Positions 21,499 to 33,207 of a stretch of DNA of 64,000 nucleotides are shown piece by piece (the first letter of the stretch is position 1; every line of letters starts with the position of its first letter). The stretch lies in the NCBI RefSeq assembly GCF_932526225.1, contig NC_064048.1, positions 12,719,665 through 12,783,664 on the forward strand, written 5' to 3'. The stretch is from Nematostella vectensis. Lineage: Eukaryota; Cnidaria; Anthozoa; Actiniaria; Edwardsiidae. The notes beneath the pieces are model-generated. The model searched no databases. It was given only the letters and a program-made list of their open reading frames with translations, and had not been told where the DNA came from. The translations under genes and the position numbers were made by a program.

Positions 21499-23590
21499 CT
21501 AAGTTTTATTAGTACGAGAGTCTCAACATTTTTTCCATGCACTTTACAAATAAAAGACAACAAACAAAGTATTTTGTTTTAAAAGGAGAAATGAAGCTTT
21601 CGTTCAGTCGGATTTCCAGTGTGGACACTTGGCAGCTTTTGAATGGTGATATCCCTGTGGTTATAGCGTACACTTCTCCGCCGTCATCTTATTCTTTTAT
21701 TCTAGAATCACGCAATCAAAACATCGCTGGCAACATACTTCTAGCTAGAAACCCACGCTACTAACATACTATCAAGATTGACAAAATTTTTATCTTCAAA
21801 TTGGCACCTAGATCCATGTTTCAAACTTGCCATTTTCTTCGATTTTCTATCTACTAGTGTTAAGTGCATCTTTGGAATTCGAAACAAACACATACGCACG
21901 CGGACAGATTTGATATTTCATTCTGTAACAACTTGCCGCGTTTTAAGGCTACCGCTGACTTTGCAGGTGTATGTTTGCGATTTGCTTCGAGGTCATCAAT
22001 CACAACAATCAATGCCTCCTTTACACGTCCGCGCGCCTCCTTCGACTCAGTCGTTATGTGTTACAGAGATTCTAGCAACAATGAACAACAAAAACATAGA
22101 AAAATTCCGCTTAATAATGAAATGACGAATTGGATCTTGTTTTCCCGAACGATTTTGTTCCCCTACCGTCTTCGCAGACTTTTTTTACACCATATCTAAG
22201 CCCCTCAAAATCCCGTTCCCGGTTAGCCAAATCTAATTTCCCTGCCCTTTAGTCACGATAACCGCATATTCGCTTGGCTGTATGTTTAAAGCATTATAGT
22301 AAAGCTAATTTCATAACGTCAATCCTCGAAATTGTGTTTTCGGTTGGTGTTATTCACTATAGGAAACTACACGTGACATTTTGGTGGCAAATTCGCACAC
22401 GCCCCGGCGGAGAATACCAGCAACACAAGCAACAGCAATTCCTAAACAACCAGAAAGTCTCTATGTCAAAAAAGGCTAGCTTTTATTGTTTTTTTTTTCG
22501 TCGCTCTCATGTCTCTTTGTTTATTTTGCCGTCACCCAAAAAGTGACGTGATTTCTCAGTGTAAAGTTGCCTAATCAACCGTGAACACATGTGTAATCAT
22601 TATATTACGAGGTTATTTACAAATGACTACTTCTCGCTCGCGTGAAGAACCCCGTAAATCTGACGGCCTTTACGGGGATTTGCCGCCATGTTTGTTTAAA
22701 GAGGTGACAGTTTTAAAGAACCGGTGGCCATATTGAACCCTTGACCTTGACATGTGTGTTTTACAACCTTTCAGCTCACATAGCCCTGACTATCACTCAA
22801 TAAACTCTTTAATAGTTTCGACTGTTGTCTTATTTTTGTATTAAGCGCTCTCTTCACGAGATAATGGCGGTGTTTTTATTGAAAATGCTTTTGTGCGGCT
22901 TTGTACGTGTATAAGTACTATGGTGGCTATAAATACTTGTTGTCGCGCTTATTTCCGGAGGTAAAGTCACGCACAGCGTACAAAAAGGCGGATATTATAA
23001 GAGATACTCTGACCTTTGGCAAAAATGGCCTATCCTAACCTAAACTAAAAAAAAATAAAAATAAAAAACAAACATTATTTTTTCAAATGTTGATGCGTGG
23101 AGATTTTCAAACACAAAATCACGTGTATTTAAAATACCAGCTTAAAAAACAGTCTTTGACCCGTAAAAGGACTTTTAAGTGCATTCAATCAATTTGGATT
23201 AACAAAGGACTCTTGGAGTTTCAGCCCTTATCACTTTTCGGGAAAATCGTGCGTTTGTTTCGGGATGCAAAAAATAGTGTCGGTAAATCAAAAAGTTCCT
23301 TTTCTGTATTTTTTTTCCCCGCTGAGAAATATCCACTAGTACTAAGGCGCATAAATTTGGATATCCCGTAGTTTGCAATAAAATTCTTCATTGTTAGAAA
23401 TCGTGAATCATTCGGTCCTATTTTTATCACGTCGCACGTGGTCTGTGGAAATTATTCAGCCCTGAAAGTCACGCCAAGTGCCGAGCGGGTTAGAATTGTC
23501 AACATACTGCTGAGCGAACGGTGATAGAGAGACGTCCCAAGAAAAAAAAACTAAATGCTACCAAGAGCAAGCAAGCTTAAATCGCCAACA
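21499..23590. other. sequence upstream of the distal AHR exon
   Basis: It contains a diverged copy of the 7.8-kb MITE family at about 22366-22560. I see no other coding exon. Confidence 0.35.
23435..23440. promoter_or_regulatory. E-box CACGTG upstream of AHR exon 1a
   Basis: A palindromic CACGTG about 150 bp before the exon 1a start codon, within TCGCACGTGGTC. This is a class of site bound by bHLH dimers. Function is not shown. Confidence 0.3.
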
Positions 23591-23640
23591 ATGGTTCGAA
23601 AAGAAGCAAGAAAGGCGAGCCATGACAAGGCAAGATTACG
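23591..23640 (+). CDS. AHR: alternative first coding exon of AHR (exon 1a)
   Basis: The ATG opens MVRKEARKASHDKARL and then CG, followed by the good donor GTATGT. It ends in phase 2, so it can join the bHLH exon at 33470 to read ...[17 protein letters not shown]. The short basic N-terminus fits AHR proteins. It would make a 9.8-kb first intron and a 733-aa product. Transcript evidence is needed to choose between this and exon 1b. Confidence 0.5.
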
Positions 23641-26135
23641 GTATGTTCGCTTGTTATTTATTTTTTGTTGCTTGAATTATTAGCAAGATAAAAGGCAGAC
23701 GAACGTGTGGTCGTAGAATAACCTACAAGGAAGTAGAAATTTGGCGTGAATAATGTCATTATTATATTTCACGGTAAACTTCGCGTTCAAATCTCTATAT
23801 TTATATTTGATTTTCGTTCGTGTTATATGCGTTGGTCGGAGAATTGTTGGTCGCTTAAAAGGTGTACTTGGGAAATATCGCGTGAGCTTCTACAGTGACG
23901 TGAGGTCAGGAACAAATGCCTTTTTAATCTGGGCACCCTTAAATCTTGGAATTTTGTTTAGCTTTCTTTGAGAGATTTTACTGAAATATTGAGATATGTT
24001 AGTGTATAGATCCAAATGAACATATCGTTTATCTCGATTTAAGCATTTGTGTTCATTTTATCTCGTGATTTCTCCGGGCAGTCGTGAGAAGAAAATCACG
24101 CGATCGAAAGGATCGGCAGCAAACGCGATATTTGAATAAAAAAATTGTAAACATTTGTTATTTTGAAGGAGAAAGCTTCGCGTTGAGTTTAAGAATTCTT
24201 AAAATCCTAGTTGGAGGCCAAATGCGGTTGTTTTGAAATCGTCTTTGAAGATACCGCCAGCTCAGTTAGACGAGTGACATATCGCTCTACCCCAACCCCA
24301 CCTCACACGGGATGACTATACAATACTTTCGCCGTTCAAATCATTGCCGCGATAAGAAAGGAAACAACCTAGTATTTTACCCCCAAAAATTATATGCATA
24401 TTAATATCTTATGAGACCAGCATCCCAATATCAGGTTTATCTAGTCTTGTTAAAAAAAAACATATTATCTATCTTTATCAGGTTTGCTACACATTCTTTC
24501 CGACCACCCACATTCTTATTATCAATTTTCGTTTTCTTTTCCCTCTTCAATCTCAATTCGACATCTTTTTCCTCCTCAACCTGGGTTATTCCATATGTTA
24601 TATTTTGTTATTCTACGGTTTTCTTTGAAGCGATTGAGACGGCATTTGCAAAGGCCCCCTTCTTCTCATTCACGCCGAGAAAATTGATTGGTTGGAAGTC
24701 TGCAGTTCACCGATGAATATTCAGTCCACACTACACAATTTTGAGAAATACTAACGAAGCGTTTCCATGTGAAAAAAAATATTTTGTGATCCTTCATCAG
24801 GTTTATTTAGACTTCACAACGAATTTATGGCATGTACCAAAGACAAGAATCGTCATATATACTCAAATAAGTCATCTTTCAGATTCATCATTAATTTGAC
24901 ACAGTAAAGCACTTCACGCGAAGACGCTGAGAAAAAAAACAAGAATCAGTAACGCAAAAAAGATTAGATTTAAAAGCCTAAACTCCTTTGAAAGCGTCTG
25001 TCTTTCGACTGTGAGATCTTTTTACTGAAGAAGTAACATTGCTTGAACGAGTGTATGAAATCTGTTTGATTTGATGATACCCCAAAAGACACCGGCTATC
25101 TTGTTGTCGACAGATACTAATTTCAAGTGTATTTTCTTGACTTTTGTAAGATCCATCTCACATTAGAAGCCATTTGGACTACACTTGTTCCTTATTGATA
25201 ATAATTAAAATATATATCTCAAGCCATATTGCCATAAGAGCATACACACCCGAATAGTTTATCAACCAATGGAGCCGCATAGAATGTTGAGAAGATTTAA
25301 GGATACCATCTACTAACAGCTATCTATTACACCCATACGAATGTGTCCGTTTGTTTTTTTGCAAAAATGCTTATTGCAGTTCAAATTTATTAAATGACCT
25401 GTTCTCAATCAAGTAGATTTCCCAGATCTATTTTAAGATCTTCGTCATAATGAAGTTTTCCTGTATTGTTAATAGATACTTAACATTGTTTCTTTTTTTT
25501 TGCAATTGCCATATATCACGCGAACTATTATTTGGAAATACCCTCGCATAGAAATGACACGTTGGGAATTTAATAGACAGCACAAAACGGAAACAAACCT
25601 TACATCATATCCTGAATGGAACAACTTGCCTCCTCTGAGTTGACTACATTTTTTTTTACAAGGAACCTTTTTTTATAAGAACATCCAGCCTCACAAGGAA
25701 ATACGAAAACATGTCGAGGCTCTGAAGCAAAATATTGTTTTGTTAGTGTGATCTTGTGATGCTTTCTAAAATGCGAAATCAAATGCGTAATTCTTTTCGT
25801 AAGCTCATTGGGTATTATAGCCTTAAAATGCTAAATAAATGAGAACGGCTCAGCTTCAACTGGAAGTTAAACGTTCTTTTATACAAATGAGTTTGAAGAA
25901 ATACTTTCCCGTCATCTATGTAATGCGCGGGTCAAGGTCTGGATTGTGTGATTGTAAATTCTCAACTCATTATTTCCTTTCGCTTTATTTGAAACCGGAA
26001 AACCTTGAAACATTCACACCGCTCTAGTCATAACAATCGCGATAAAAAAAGAGATATGACGAGATGAATTGGAAGTTTTTTTCTGTATCCTGTATTTTCT
26101 GGTGTGAAGAGTATTTTTACCCTATGCTATTAAAC
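23641..26135. other. distal AHR intron or intergenic, no exon seen
   Basis: No exon was recognised. Two degenerate hammerhead-like motifs lie near 24770-24805 and 25415-25450 (minus strand). A minus-strand open frame at 25600-25782 has scattered Cys and His but no recognisable domain. Confidence 0.35.
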
Positions 26136-26223
26136 GTGGACTTTAAAAGCACACCAGCAAACACACATTGGCATCAGTCGGGCCAAGACGGGACGCTAGC
26201 ACAGTCTATTACCCGTGCAGTTC

Positions 26224-26278
26224 GGCAACCATGGACAGCTGTTTCGTCCTTATTAGGACTCGTCAGCATGGCATAGCC
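26224..26278 (-). ncRNA. type I hammerhead ribozyme, copy 1
   Basis: The minus strand reads stem I 5' arm GGC-TAT-G-CCATG, core CTGACGA, stem II GTCC-TAATAA-GGAC, core GAAA, stem III palindrome ACAGCTGT, cleavage triplet GTC, then stem I 3' arm CATGG-TT-GCC. All invariant core positions are present. The loopless palindromic stem III implies dimeric folding, as in other animal hammerheads. Predicted cut is between 26234 and 26233. Confidence 0.93.
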
Positions 26279-26578
26279 GGTTTGCCTCAGTTAAACTTCA
26301 TCGGCAAAATAAACTGCAGGGCAACTTCGACTCGAACGAAGTGCTTTAAACCACAGCTTAGATCCATGTGGGATCTAGAGCTGCGACCGGGCTAGCGTGA
26401 TGCCAATTGTGCGGATCACGCATGCGACCTTTGCTAGTCTAAAACTCCGTCGGATAGCCAAACTATCCTTGCGAGTATGTATACATAAATGTGAACTTTA
26501 GAAGCACACTAGCATACACACATTGGCACCAGTCGGGCCAAGACGGGACGCTAGCACAGTCTATTACCCATGCAGTTC

Positions 26579-26633
26579 GGCAACCATGGACAGCTGTTTC
26601 GTCCTTATTAGGACTCGTCAGCATGGCATAGCC
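26579..26633 (-). ncRNA. type I hammerhead ribozyme, copy 2
   Basis: Identical in sequence to copy 1 over the 55 nt and exactly 355 bp away. Predicted cut is between 26589 and 26588. Confidence 0.93.
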
Positions 26634-26785
26634 GGTTTGCCTCAGTTAAACTTCATCGGCAAAAAATCTGCAGGGCGACTTCGACTCGAACGAAGTGCTT
26701 TAAACCACAGCTTAGATCCATGTGGGATCTAGAGCTGCGACTGGGCTAGCGTGATGCCAATTGTGCGGATCACGCATGCGACCGT

Positions 26786-26967
26786 TGCATGATAGTGTGC
26801 TTTTAAAGTCCCATCTATGTATTCATACTCGCAAGGATAGTTTGGCTATCCGACGGAGTTTTAGACTAAAAAAGGTCGCGCGATCCTCACAATTGGCATC
26901 ACGCTAGCCCAGTCGCAGCCGAACTGCACGGGTAATAGACTGTGCTAGCGTCCCGTCTTGGCCTGGG
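26786..26967 (+). mobile_element. inverted, internally deleted retrozyme copy
   Basis: It follows unit 2 in the opposite orientation. It carries the junction between units (GTGTGCTTTTAAAGTCC, then the ACTCGCAAGG segment) and the GGCATCACGCTAGCCC segment. It then jumps from GTCGCAG straight to CCGAACTGCACGGG, losing about 140-200 bp that include the ribozyme. It shows rearrangement of the array after insertion. Confidence 0.7.
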
Positions 26968-27261
26968 CTTTTTTGAGCTGTCTATGACTGGTGGGGGGAA
27001 GGGGGGTGGTTAAAGCCCTCCCCCCCCCTCTGTATTTCATGAACCGCTTAGGCTATGATCGTCTGAGAAACAGAACCAAAATATGAAAAATCCACTACTT
27101 TTGAGATTTTGGGAAACCTATGTGTGAAAAAACGGTTGCCATGGTAACATGGAGCGTCTTCTCGATATATTAATGAAATGGAAACGTCCGCACATAGATT
27201 TTAGGAAATTAACCAAGTTATAGCCTCTTAGCTGCAATGGTACAGAAGTTATAGCAATTTT

Positions 27262-28312
27262 CCAGGCTAAGTGTGTGAGTGTGTGTACGTCCTAGTGCGC
27301 AGCTAAATGTGTATGTGTACGTCCTTGTGTGTAGCTAAGTGTGTGAGCATGTGTACGTCATTTGTGCATAGCTAAATGTGTGAGTATGTGTACGTCCTTG
27401 TGCGCAGCTAAATGTGCGTGTATGTGTACGTCCTTGTGCGTAGCTAAATGTGTGAGTATGTGTACGTCCTTGTGTGCAGCTAAATGTGTATGCGTACGTC
27501 CTTGTACTTACTTATCCCCATCTTCCCTAGTGGAAAATAGGGCCGCGACACGATGACGCCACTCTTGGCGGTCCTTTGCAACTTTTAGTGCCTCGCCCCA
27601 AGTCAATCCCATCTCTAGCAGCTCAGCCTGGATTGTTCTTCGCCAAGTTGTTTTAGGCCGGCCAGGCTTACGTTTCCCGATAGGAGTCCATAAGGCTGAT
27701 GTCTTTGGGATACGTTCCTACCCCATCCTGAGTACATGACCCAGCCACTTTAGCCGGCGGCGTTTTATCTCTTGGTACGTCCTTGTGCGCAGCTAAATGT
27801 GTGCGTGTGTGTACGTCCTTGTGCGTAGCAAAATGTACGTCCTTGTGCGCAGCTCAATGTGTGAGTGTATACATCCTTGTGCGTAGCTAAATGTGTGAGT
27901 ATGTGTACGTCCTTGTGCGCAGATAAATGTGTGAGTATGTGTACGTCCTTGTGCGCATCTAAATGTGTGAGTGTATACATCCTTGTGGGTAGCTAAATGT
28001 GTGAGTATGTGTACGTCCCTGTGCGCAGCTAAATGTGTGAATATGTGCACGTCCTTGTGCGTAGCTGAATGTGTGAGTATGTGTACGTCCTTGTGCGCAG
28101 CAAAATGTGTGAGTGTGTGTACGTCCTTGTGCGTAGCTAAATGTGTAAGTATGTGTACGTCCTTGTGCGTAGCTGAATGTATGTGTGTTTACGTCCTTGT
28201 GCGTAGCTAAATGTGTGTGTATTTGTACGTCCTTGTGCGTAGCTAAGTGTGTGATGTTTACGTCCTTGTGCGTAGCTAAATGTGTGAGTGTGTGTACGTC
28301 CTTATCCCTGAA
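27262..28312. repeat. ~35-bp minisatellite GTACGTCCTTGTGCGTAGCT, interrupted
   Basis: Units resemble GTACGTCCTTGTGCGTAGCT plus AAATGTGTGAGTATGT. A LINE fragment splits the array at about 27500-27775. Open frames rich in CTSLCVAKC and HTHTF are repeat artefacts. Confidence 0.9.
27502..27775 (-). mobile_element. LINE reverse-transcriptase C-terminal fragment
   Basis: The minus strand encodes IKRRRLKWLGHVLRMG, one TAG stop, then ERIPKTSALWTPIGKRKPG, RPKTTWRRTIQAELLEMGLT, WGEALKVAKDRQEWRHRV and AALFSTRED. This is the conserved C-terminus of non-LTR retrotransposon ORF2 proteins. The 3' end reads GGGGATAAGTAAGTAC, a short tandem tail. It is 5'-truncated and sits inside a minisatellite unit. Confidence 0.85.
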
Positions 28313-28349
28313 AAGCCTCTTGGGTGACCGTTATTTAGATCGTCGCCGT

Positions 28350-28445
28350 TACTCTAACTACCATCTTTACTTGCGTGACCATCGTTACTTGCGCGACTGT
28401 TGTTACTTGCGTGACCGTTATTACTTGCGTGACCGTCATCGCTTA
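28350..28445. repeat. ~20-bp repeat TTACTTGCGTGACCGT
   Basis: About four tandem imperfect units just after the 35-bp array. Confidence 0.7.
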
Positions 28446-28771
28446 TGTTTCTGGCTTGACCGTCTTGTTGATGCCCGTGACTCGATCCAGGAACATGTCA
28501 CGAGTTTCCGTTCTACGTTTGTTGTCACGCGGCCTTTTCTTAACCATAACAAACCAAAGACAGTTTTGCTTGGACAATTGATATATTTCATATCCCCGAG
28601 ATTTATAGATTTATTAGTGAACTAGAAACACGACGATTGAGATTATTTTAGTTCGTTTCCTGCCCTGTGAATACTCCTTACCACACGGCACGCGTATTCG
28701 AAGTCCATCCATCCAGCTTTTTGCCAGGGTACTATTTTAAGTGTAAAAAAAAAAAAAATAGAAGTGCGCTT

Positions 28772-29061
28772 TACGGGTTAGATAGAAAATGCGGGGTACG
28801 GGGTATGGAAAATGCGGGGTATGGGAAGTGCGGGGTATGTCATTGCTAACATTAGCTATTTGATGTTATTTGATGTAAGTGTGGTACGACAGTAAATATA
28901 CAGAGAAAAATATACTGTATCAAACAAATTACCCAGATAGTCGAGCTCTTTATGACCTTTAACCAGAGTAATAAATGTCTGAAGTGTACGTAAATATACT
29001 GTAAATATACCCCGCCATTTCCATACCCTGCACCCCGCATTTTCCATCTAAGTAACCCGTT
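28772..29061. mobile_element. MITE-like element with ~45-bp inverted ends
   Basis: The left end ACGGGTTAGATAGAAAATGC and the right end GCATTTTCCATCTAAGTAAC are inverted copies. Internal GCGGGGTAYGGGGTATGGAA repeats occur at both ends. About 290 bp, non-coding. Confidence 0.6.
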
Positions 29062-32000
29062 TTACCTAGTGACCGAGGCATAAGCTCATTTCATGTACAC
29101 ATCATCCACATAAGTTATGTCAATGTTAATCCCAGAGATTTTGTGTTATATTTATCTAAGTGGTAAACTTTTAGAATTAAGATAAACTGTTAGTATACAC
29201 CAGGAATCAGATGTTGTCAAAGAGTCTGTTTGGTAACGTCCTATGTTTAATTATGTATGGTGTCCATGCGCAGGGAAATGACACCATTTCTAATAAAAAC
29301 ACCGTGATCAAACGCATCTTTCAAAAAGTGTTTCAGGGAAGCAAGATTTGATAACATAAGCTGACAAAAGTACAATCAAAATTGTGCTTCATAAAATTTA
29401 GAATTGTTATCACGTTCTGGAATCGTGCAAATATAAGGGTGTTTTGGATTTCCTAATGCCGACGCGCCAGCTCCCCTACTGTGCAGAAAACCCTGAAATA
29501 ATGAAATTTTGTGCATATTTTACTGGTAGGGTCTGGATAACTGTCTAAAATTACTCTGCAAAGGCAGAAGCTTTTGGTTTGAAAATCCTAAAGAGGTGCT
29601 CATTTTCGTGAGTTTGTCCAAACCACGCTATGAGACCCCCTCACACGACCTGGCAACCTAGAGTAAACAATTCAATTAGAGAACTATAAAGCAGGCCGTT
29701 TGTACAACAGCACATAATTTACGGCCATCCATTTCCTTAGAGAACTAGGCTTTAAATATTGATGAATCTCAAGTATGTCCCTCTTGTGCTAAATAGATAA
29801 ATCCCTGGCAACCACTAGAGAAGCACCAGTAATTAGAATAAGGAGTCTCTGTTACCCTAGCAAACTACCAAGTGTGAGAAAGCATGCATTACCATCGGCT
29901 GATTTGGGAAAACTTTTGCGATATGTTAGCTTGAATTCGGGAAATAAAGCATATTTTTTATTAGTTGTTTATTTTGAAATCTCATATTATTAAGATATCT
30001 GCTCATAATTTGTCTTCAAATATTGGTTGATAACAATAACAAAGGCTCTGACACAAATCGATCGTCATTGACTGGACAAGTGTGGTCGGTTGGAACTAAT
30101 CAAACAGATTGGTACATATCAGCAGACACCAGGCTGAGATCAAAGTAAAATGCCCAGGCCTCCGATGGTTTCCAGGAAATCAATTTTTTGTGTCTACCAC
30201 TCAGCAAAGTAATATTAGCATATTTGGTAGCCCGCTTCAGCAGACAAGTAAGAAACATTTCGCAAGAAACACAACGCAGACCTACTTGCCAACAGGAATT
30301 TAGGCGCTCATATACGTTCTTTTGCCCAAATTACCTCTCTCTAAGAGTCGAAAGAAAGTATAGCGTTTAACAAATTTCCAAGAGTACATGTAGGGTTCTT
30401 TCTCGGTTTGCATATGGAGTTATCGAAATTATATATTTGCTTTATTGTTTTTGTTTTCTTGGAAATTCACAAGCGTAAAGCCTTGATATACAATTGCAAT
30501 GTACCTATGCGCCAGGAAAAGGCCGCGAGGTGGATTAGGCCAAGTAAAAAAATTAGACATGGTTCCCCGCCCGCATCCTTTTTCGGGGCCGCATCAATAT
30601 TTTCTATATTTTTATTTAGTTATTTCTGCTGCTTTTTCGATTAAATGTTCCTCAGAAGTTCAAATTTCGTTCGTTAGCGATCCCTGCAGTGGCAGGCTTT
30701 TCTGAGCGTCTTTTTTTTATGAATGCTTTTTTTTAAACCAACGGGTTTCGAGCGGTACATATGCAACCGACAACAAATTTGTGGAACAATTTAAAATCCC
30801 TAGGTTATTCCCCGCTCCTATAAATAGCGCTTACGGATTTGGAACCATCACTCAACCTCCCCCCCTTATACCACCAACCACCCCTTCTACTGAAACCACT
30901 ACCCACCCCTTCCCCCAACATTCGTCCCCCCACTTATGGGACCACTACGCCGCCCCTGGCCTGGTCACTGAGGCAGACCTTCCTGTTTCAAGGCTTTTCT
31001 TACGATTTTTTTCACCCGTTCGTAACATCGCGGAAATTTCCTTTGTGAATCGTACAAAACTTTGATAAACCAAGGAGAAAAAATAAATAAAAAGGGCCAC
31101 ATGCTCCCTATTTTGATCTTATATCAGGACGATAAACATGTTTTTATTTTTACTTGGCCTTACTCGGCTTTTACGGTGTTTGGAAACGTGTCAGTTAATG
31201 ATTGGTCAAAGAAATCTACGCACTAGCTGGGTACCACTGAAATCACGTCAAAGTACGACATACATGGACACTAGTCCAGGGCATTCAGCGCTGCTAACAC
31301 CATTCCCACAATTTTTTTAAGGCCGAAGATATTCCAGTTATTTAGTTATATTTCTGAAATGCGTATTCTTTCGCCAGCTGTCAAAAGGGCGACATTCTTA
31401 AATTAAAAAAAAAATCTATTTTGTTACTATCTGGAATAATAAAACAAACTCCTCCGCTATTTCAGGTAAACAATCTTTATTCCTTGAATCCGAATGCTTC
31501 GAAAAAGCTTTCTGGGGATTCTTATGGCGGTACAGTACAGACGAGACCATCGCATTCAATAAATTTCGTCTCAAATTTCCTACAGCGCACTTCAATCTAT
31601 TTTCTTTTTCAAATCATCAACTTGTGGCTCCTATGTTTTTTTCCTAATGATGTCTGGGTACAAGGATATACCACTACAATGATGTGATCCCTATTAGCTT
31701 ATTTCATGTGGACCGAAAAAGGATAGAATTCATCCAGTGTTGTTTGCGCCATGTAAAACAATACTATCAGATATGCCGAGGTCGCGCTACCAATAATCGG
31801 CCACCTCCCTTGCTGGCCAAAATCATCAAGCCGGGATTTCGTGCTTTTTACCCCCAATAATCGTAACTTTGCTTGTGAAAATGCAACACTAAGTGCTATT
31901 CTTTCGTTTGGGAGATTTCGTGAGGTTTTTGTAAGCGAGTTCGTGTCAAATAATTTCCGTGCGAGGCTGTTGTTTCGTGTGATGGTAATTAAATGTGCGA

Positions 32001-33207
32001 CTTTGTCATTCGATCTAACACCAGATTCAAGGCAGACACACTGCTGTATTATATAACCTTTGGCTTTTTCCTTCAAGGTAAAATACCTAAAGGATCTTTC
32101 AAAAAATACTTTTTTTTAAATATCTCCAAGAATCTTGTACCAAAAAAGAAGTATACTAATTCCTGGCGGAATCTGTATGCATGGTTCAACGAAACCATTG
32201 TTTGTGTAAAATGCAAATTCAGCGGCGCTTTGCTGTACAAGATACCATTTGCGTACATTTTAACACTCAAAAAGCATTTTATTACCTTTAGAATCACACT
32301 GAGATAACTTTACTTAGCCTTAAATTTTCCAGAAATAAGTTTTTACTGTGAGTCCCCGAAAATTAATTCAGATTTTAAATTAAATATTCCAGATAAGTTG
32401 GACTAGCGAACAGCAGGAGTTTCCAGTCGGGTTAATCGTGAGGACTGTTCTTCGGAGTGTGAAAACTAACTCGATTACATTAGCATAAAAAATCACGTTC
32501 GAGAGGACGTTTTTTGCGAGAAAGTACAAGACAAAGTATGTATTTATTATCAGTAAACCTCGTTTGCAAGGGTTCTATCGACTAAGAGGCGGAATTTTCG
32601 GGTGGGTTCCTGGCAGCGTTCTTTAGCTCAGCGTGACCCTGCCATCATAACTTCGAGTAAACAATACCATCACAACTGAAATGTGACTAAGGTCGTCGAG
32701 AACTTTATTGTTATGATAATTCTACACAACTCACCCAGACCAGGAATCGAATACATTAGCGGAGTCTGGAATAGAAATAAACCAATTAGCGTCGACTACT
32801 GCAAATACTGAGCAATGAGAGCGCAGAAATCGTGACGAAGTTGTCACTTTTCCCAAACTGACAATCAGTCTGTTCCAAAGCTGTCAATCATTTGAGAGAG
32901 GTCGCGATCTGTTCTTATCACTGCACAGAACAGTGCAACTTCTAACACGGTCAAACCTTTTCCAAATCTCACCAAAGGCGATCGCCCTCTAAGCATTTTT
33001 TCTACACCATGGCCGTTCTCTCTTGAATATCGTTTTAGAATGGAGAATTGATCGATCTTTTTCTGCTTTTTTGTCAGTGTATGGGAGCTTGTAGGTCGCG
33101 CAAAAGAAGTCACGTACCATTTAGAAATTCAAATCGCCTCTTCTTTTAGACATTAGTGGAGTGGTCTTGTAAAGCTAGCAATCCTGGCGGCTCTTGAAGT
33201 GGATAGC
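29062..33207. other. AHR upstream region, no other gene seen
   Basis: It includes a C-rich stretch at 30840-30960 and several weak open frames. If exon 1a is used, this is intron; if exon 1b is the true start, it holds the promoter. Confidence 0.35.

Larger units (their letters stand above)
26136..26790 (-). mobile_element. tandem retrozyme-like repeat, 355-bp unit, ~1.8 copies
   Basis: Unit 1 (26136-26490) and a truncated unit 2 (26491 to about 26785) align at a constant offset of 355 bp with few differences. On the minus strand each unit carries a complete hammerhead ribozyme. Tandem non-coding units of a few hundred bases with one hammerhead each are the hallmark of retrozymes (established knowledge for plants and animals). 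Cleavage at both sites would release a 355-nt RNA (26588 to 26234). No ORF of note. The flanking Penelope-type ribozyme relic in this window fits the idea that Penelope reverse transcriptase mobilises such elements. Confidence 0.85.

Noticed and set aside
25600-25782. Minus-strand frame with Cys and His (FPCEAGCSYKK) suggesting a zinc finger
   Set aside because: Spacing does not fit C2H2, BED or THAP patterns, and no flanking exon was found.
26136-26830. The 26-kb repeat as a DNA transposon with inverted ends (GGACTTTAAAAGCACAC)
   Set aside because: The apparent right-hand inverted end belongs to the inverted third copy. The 355-bp tandem offset plus the ribozymes fit a retrozyme better.
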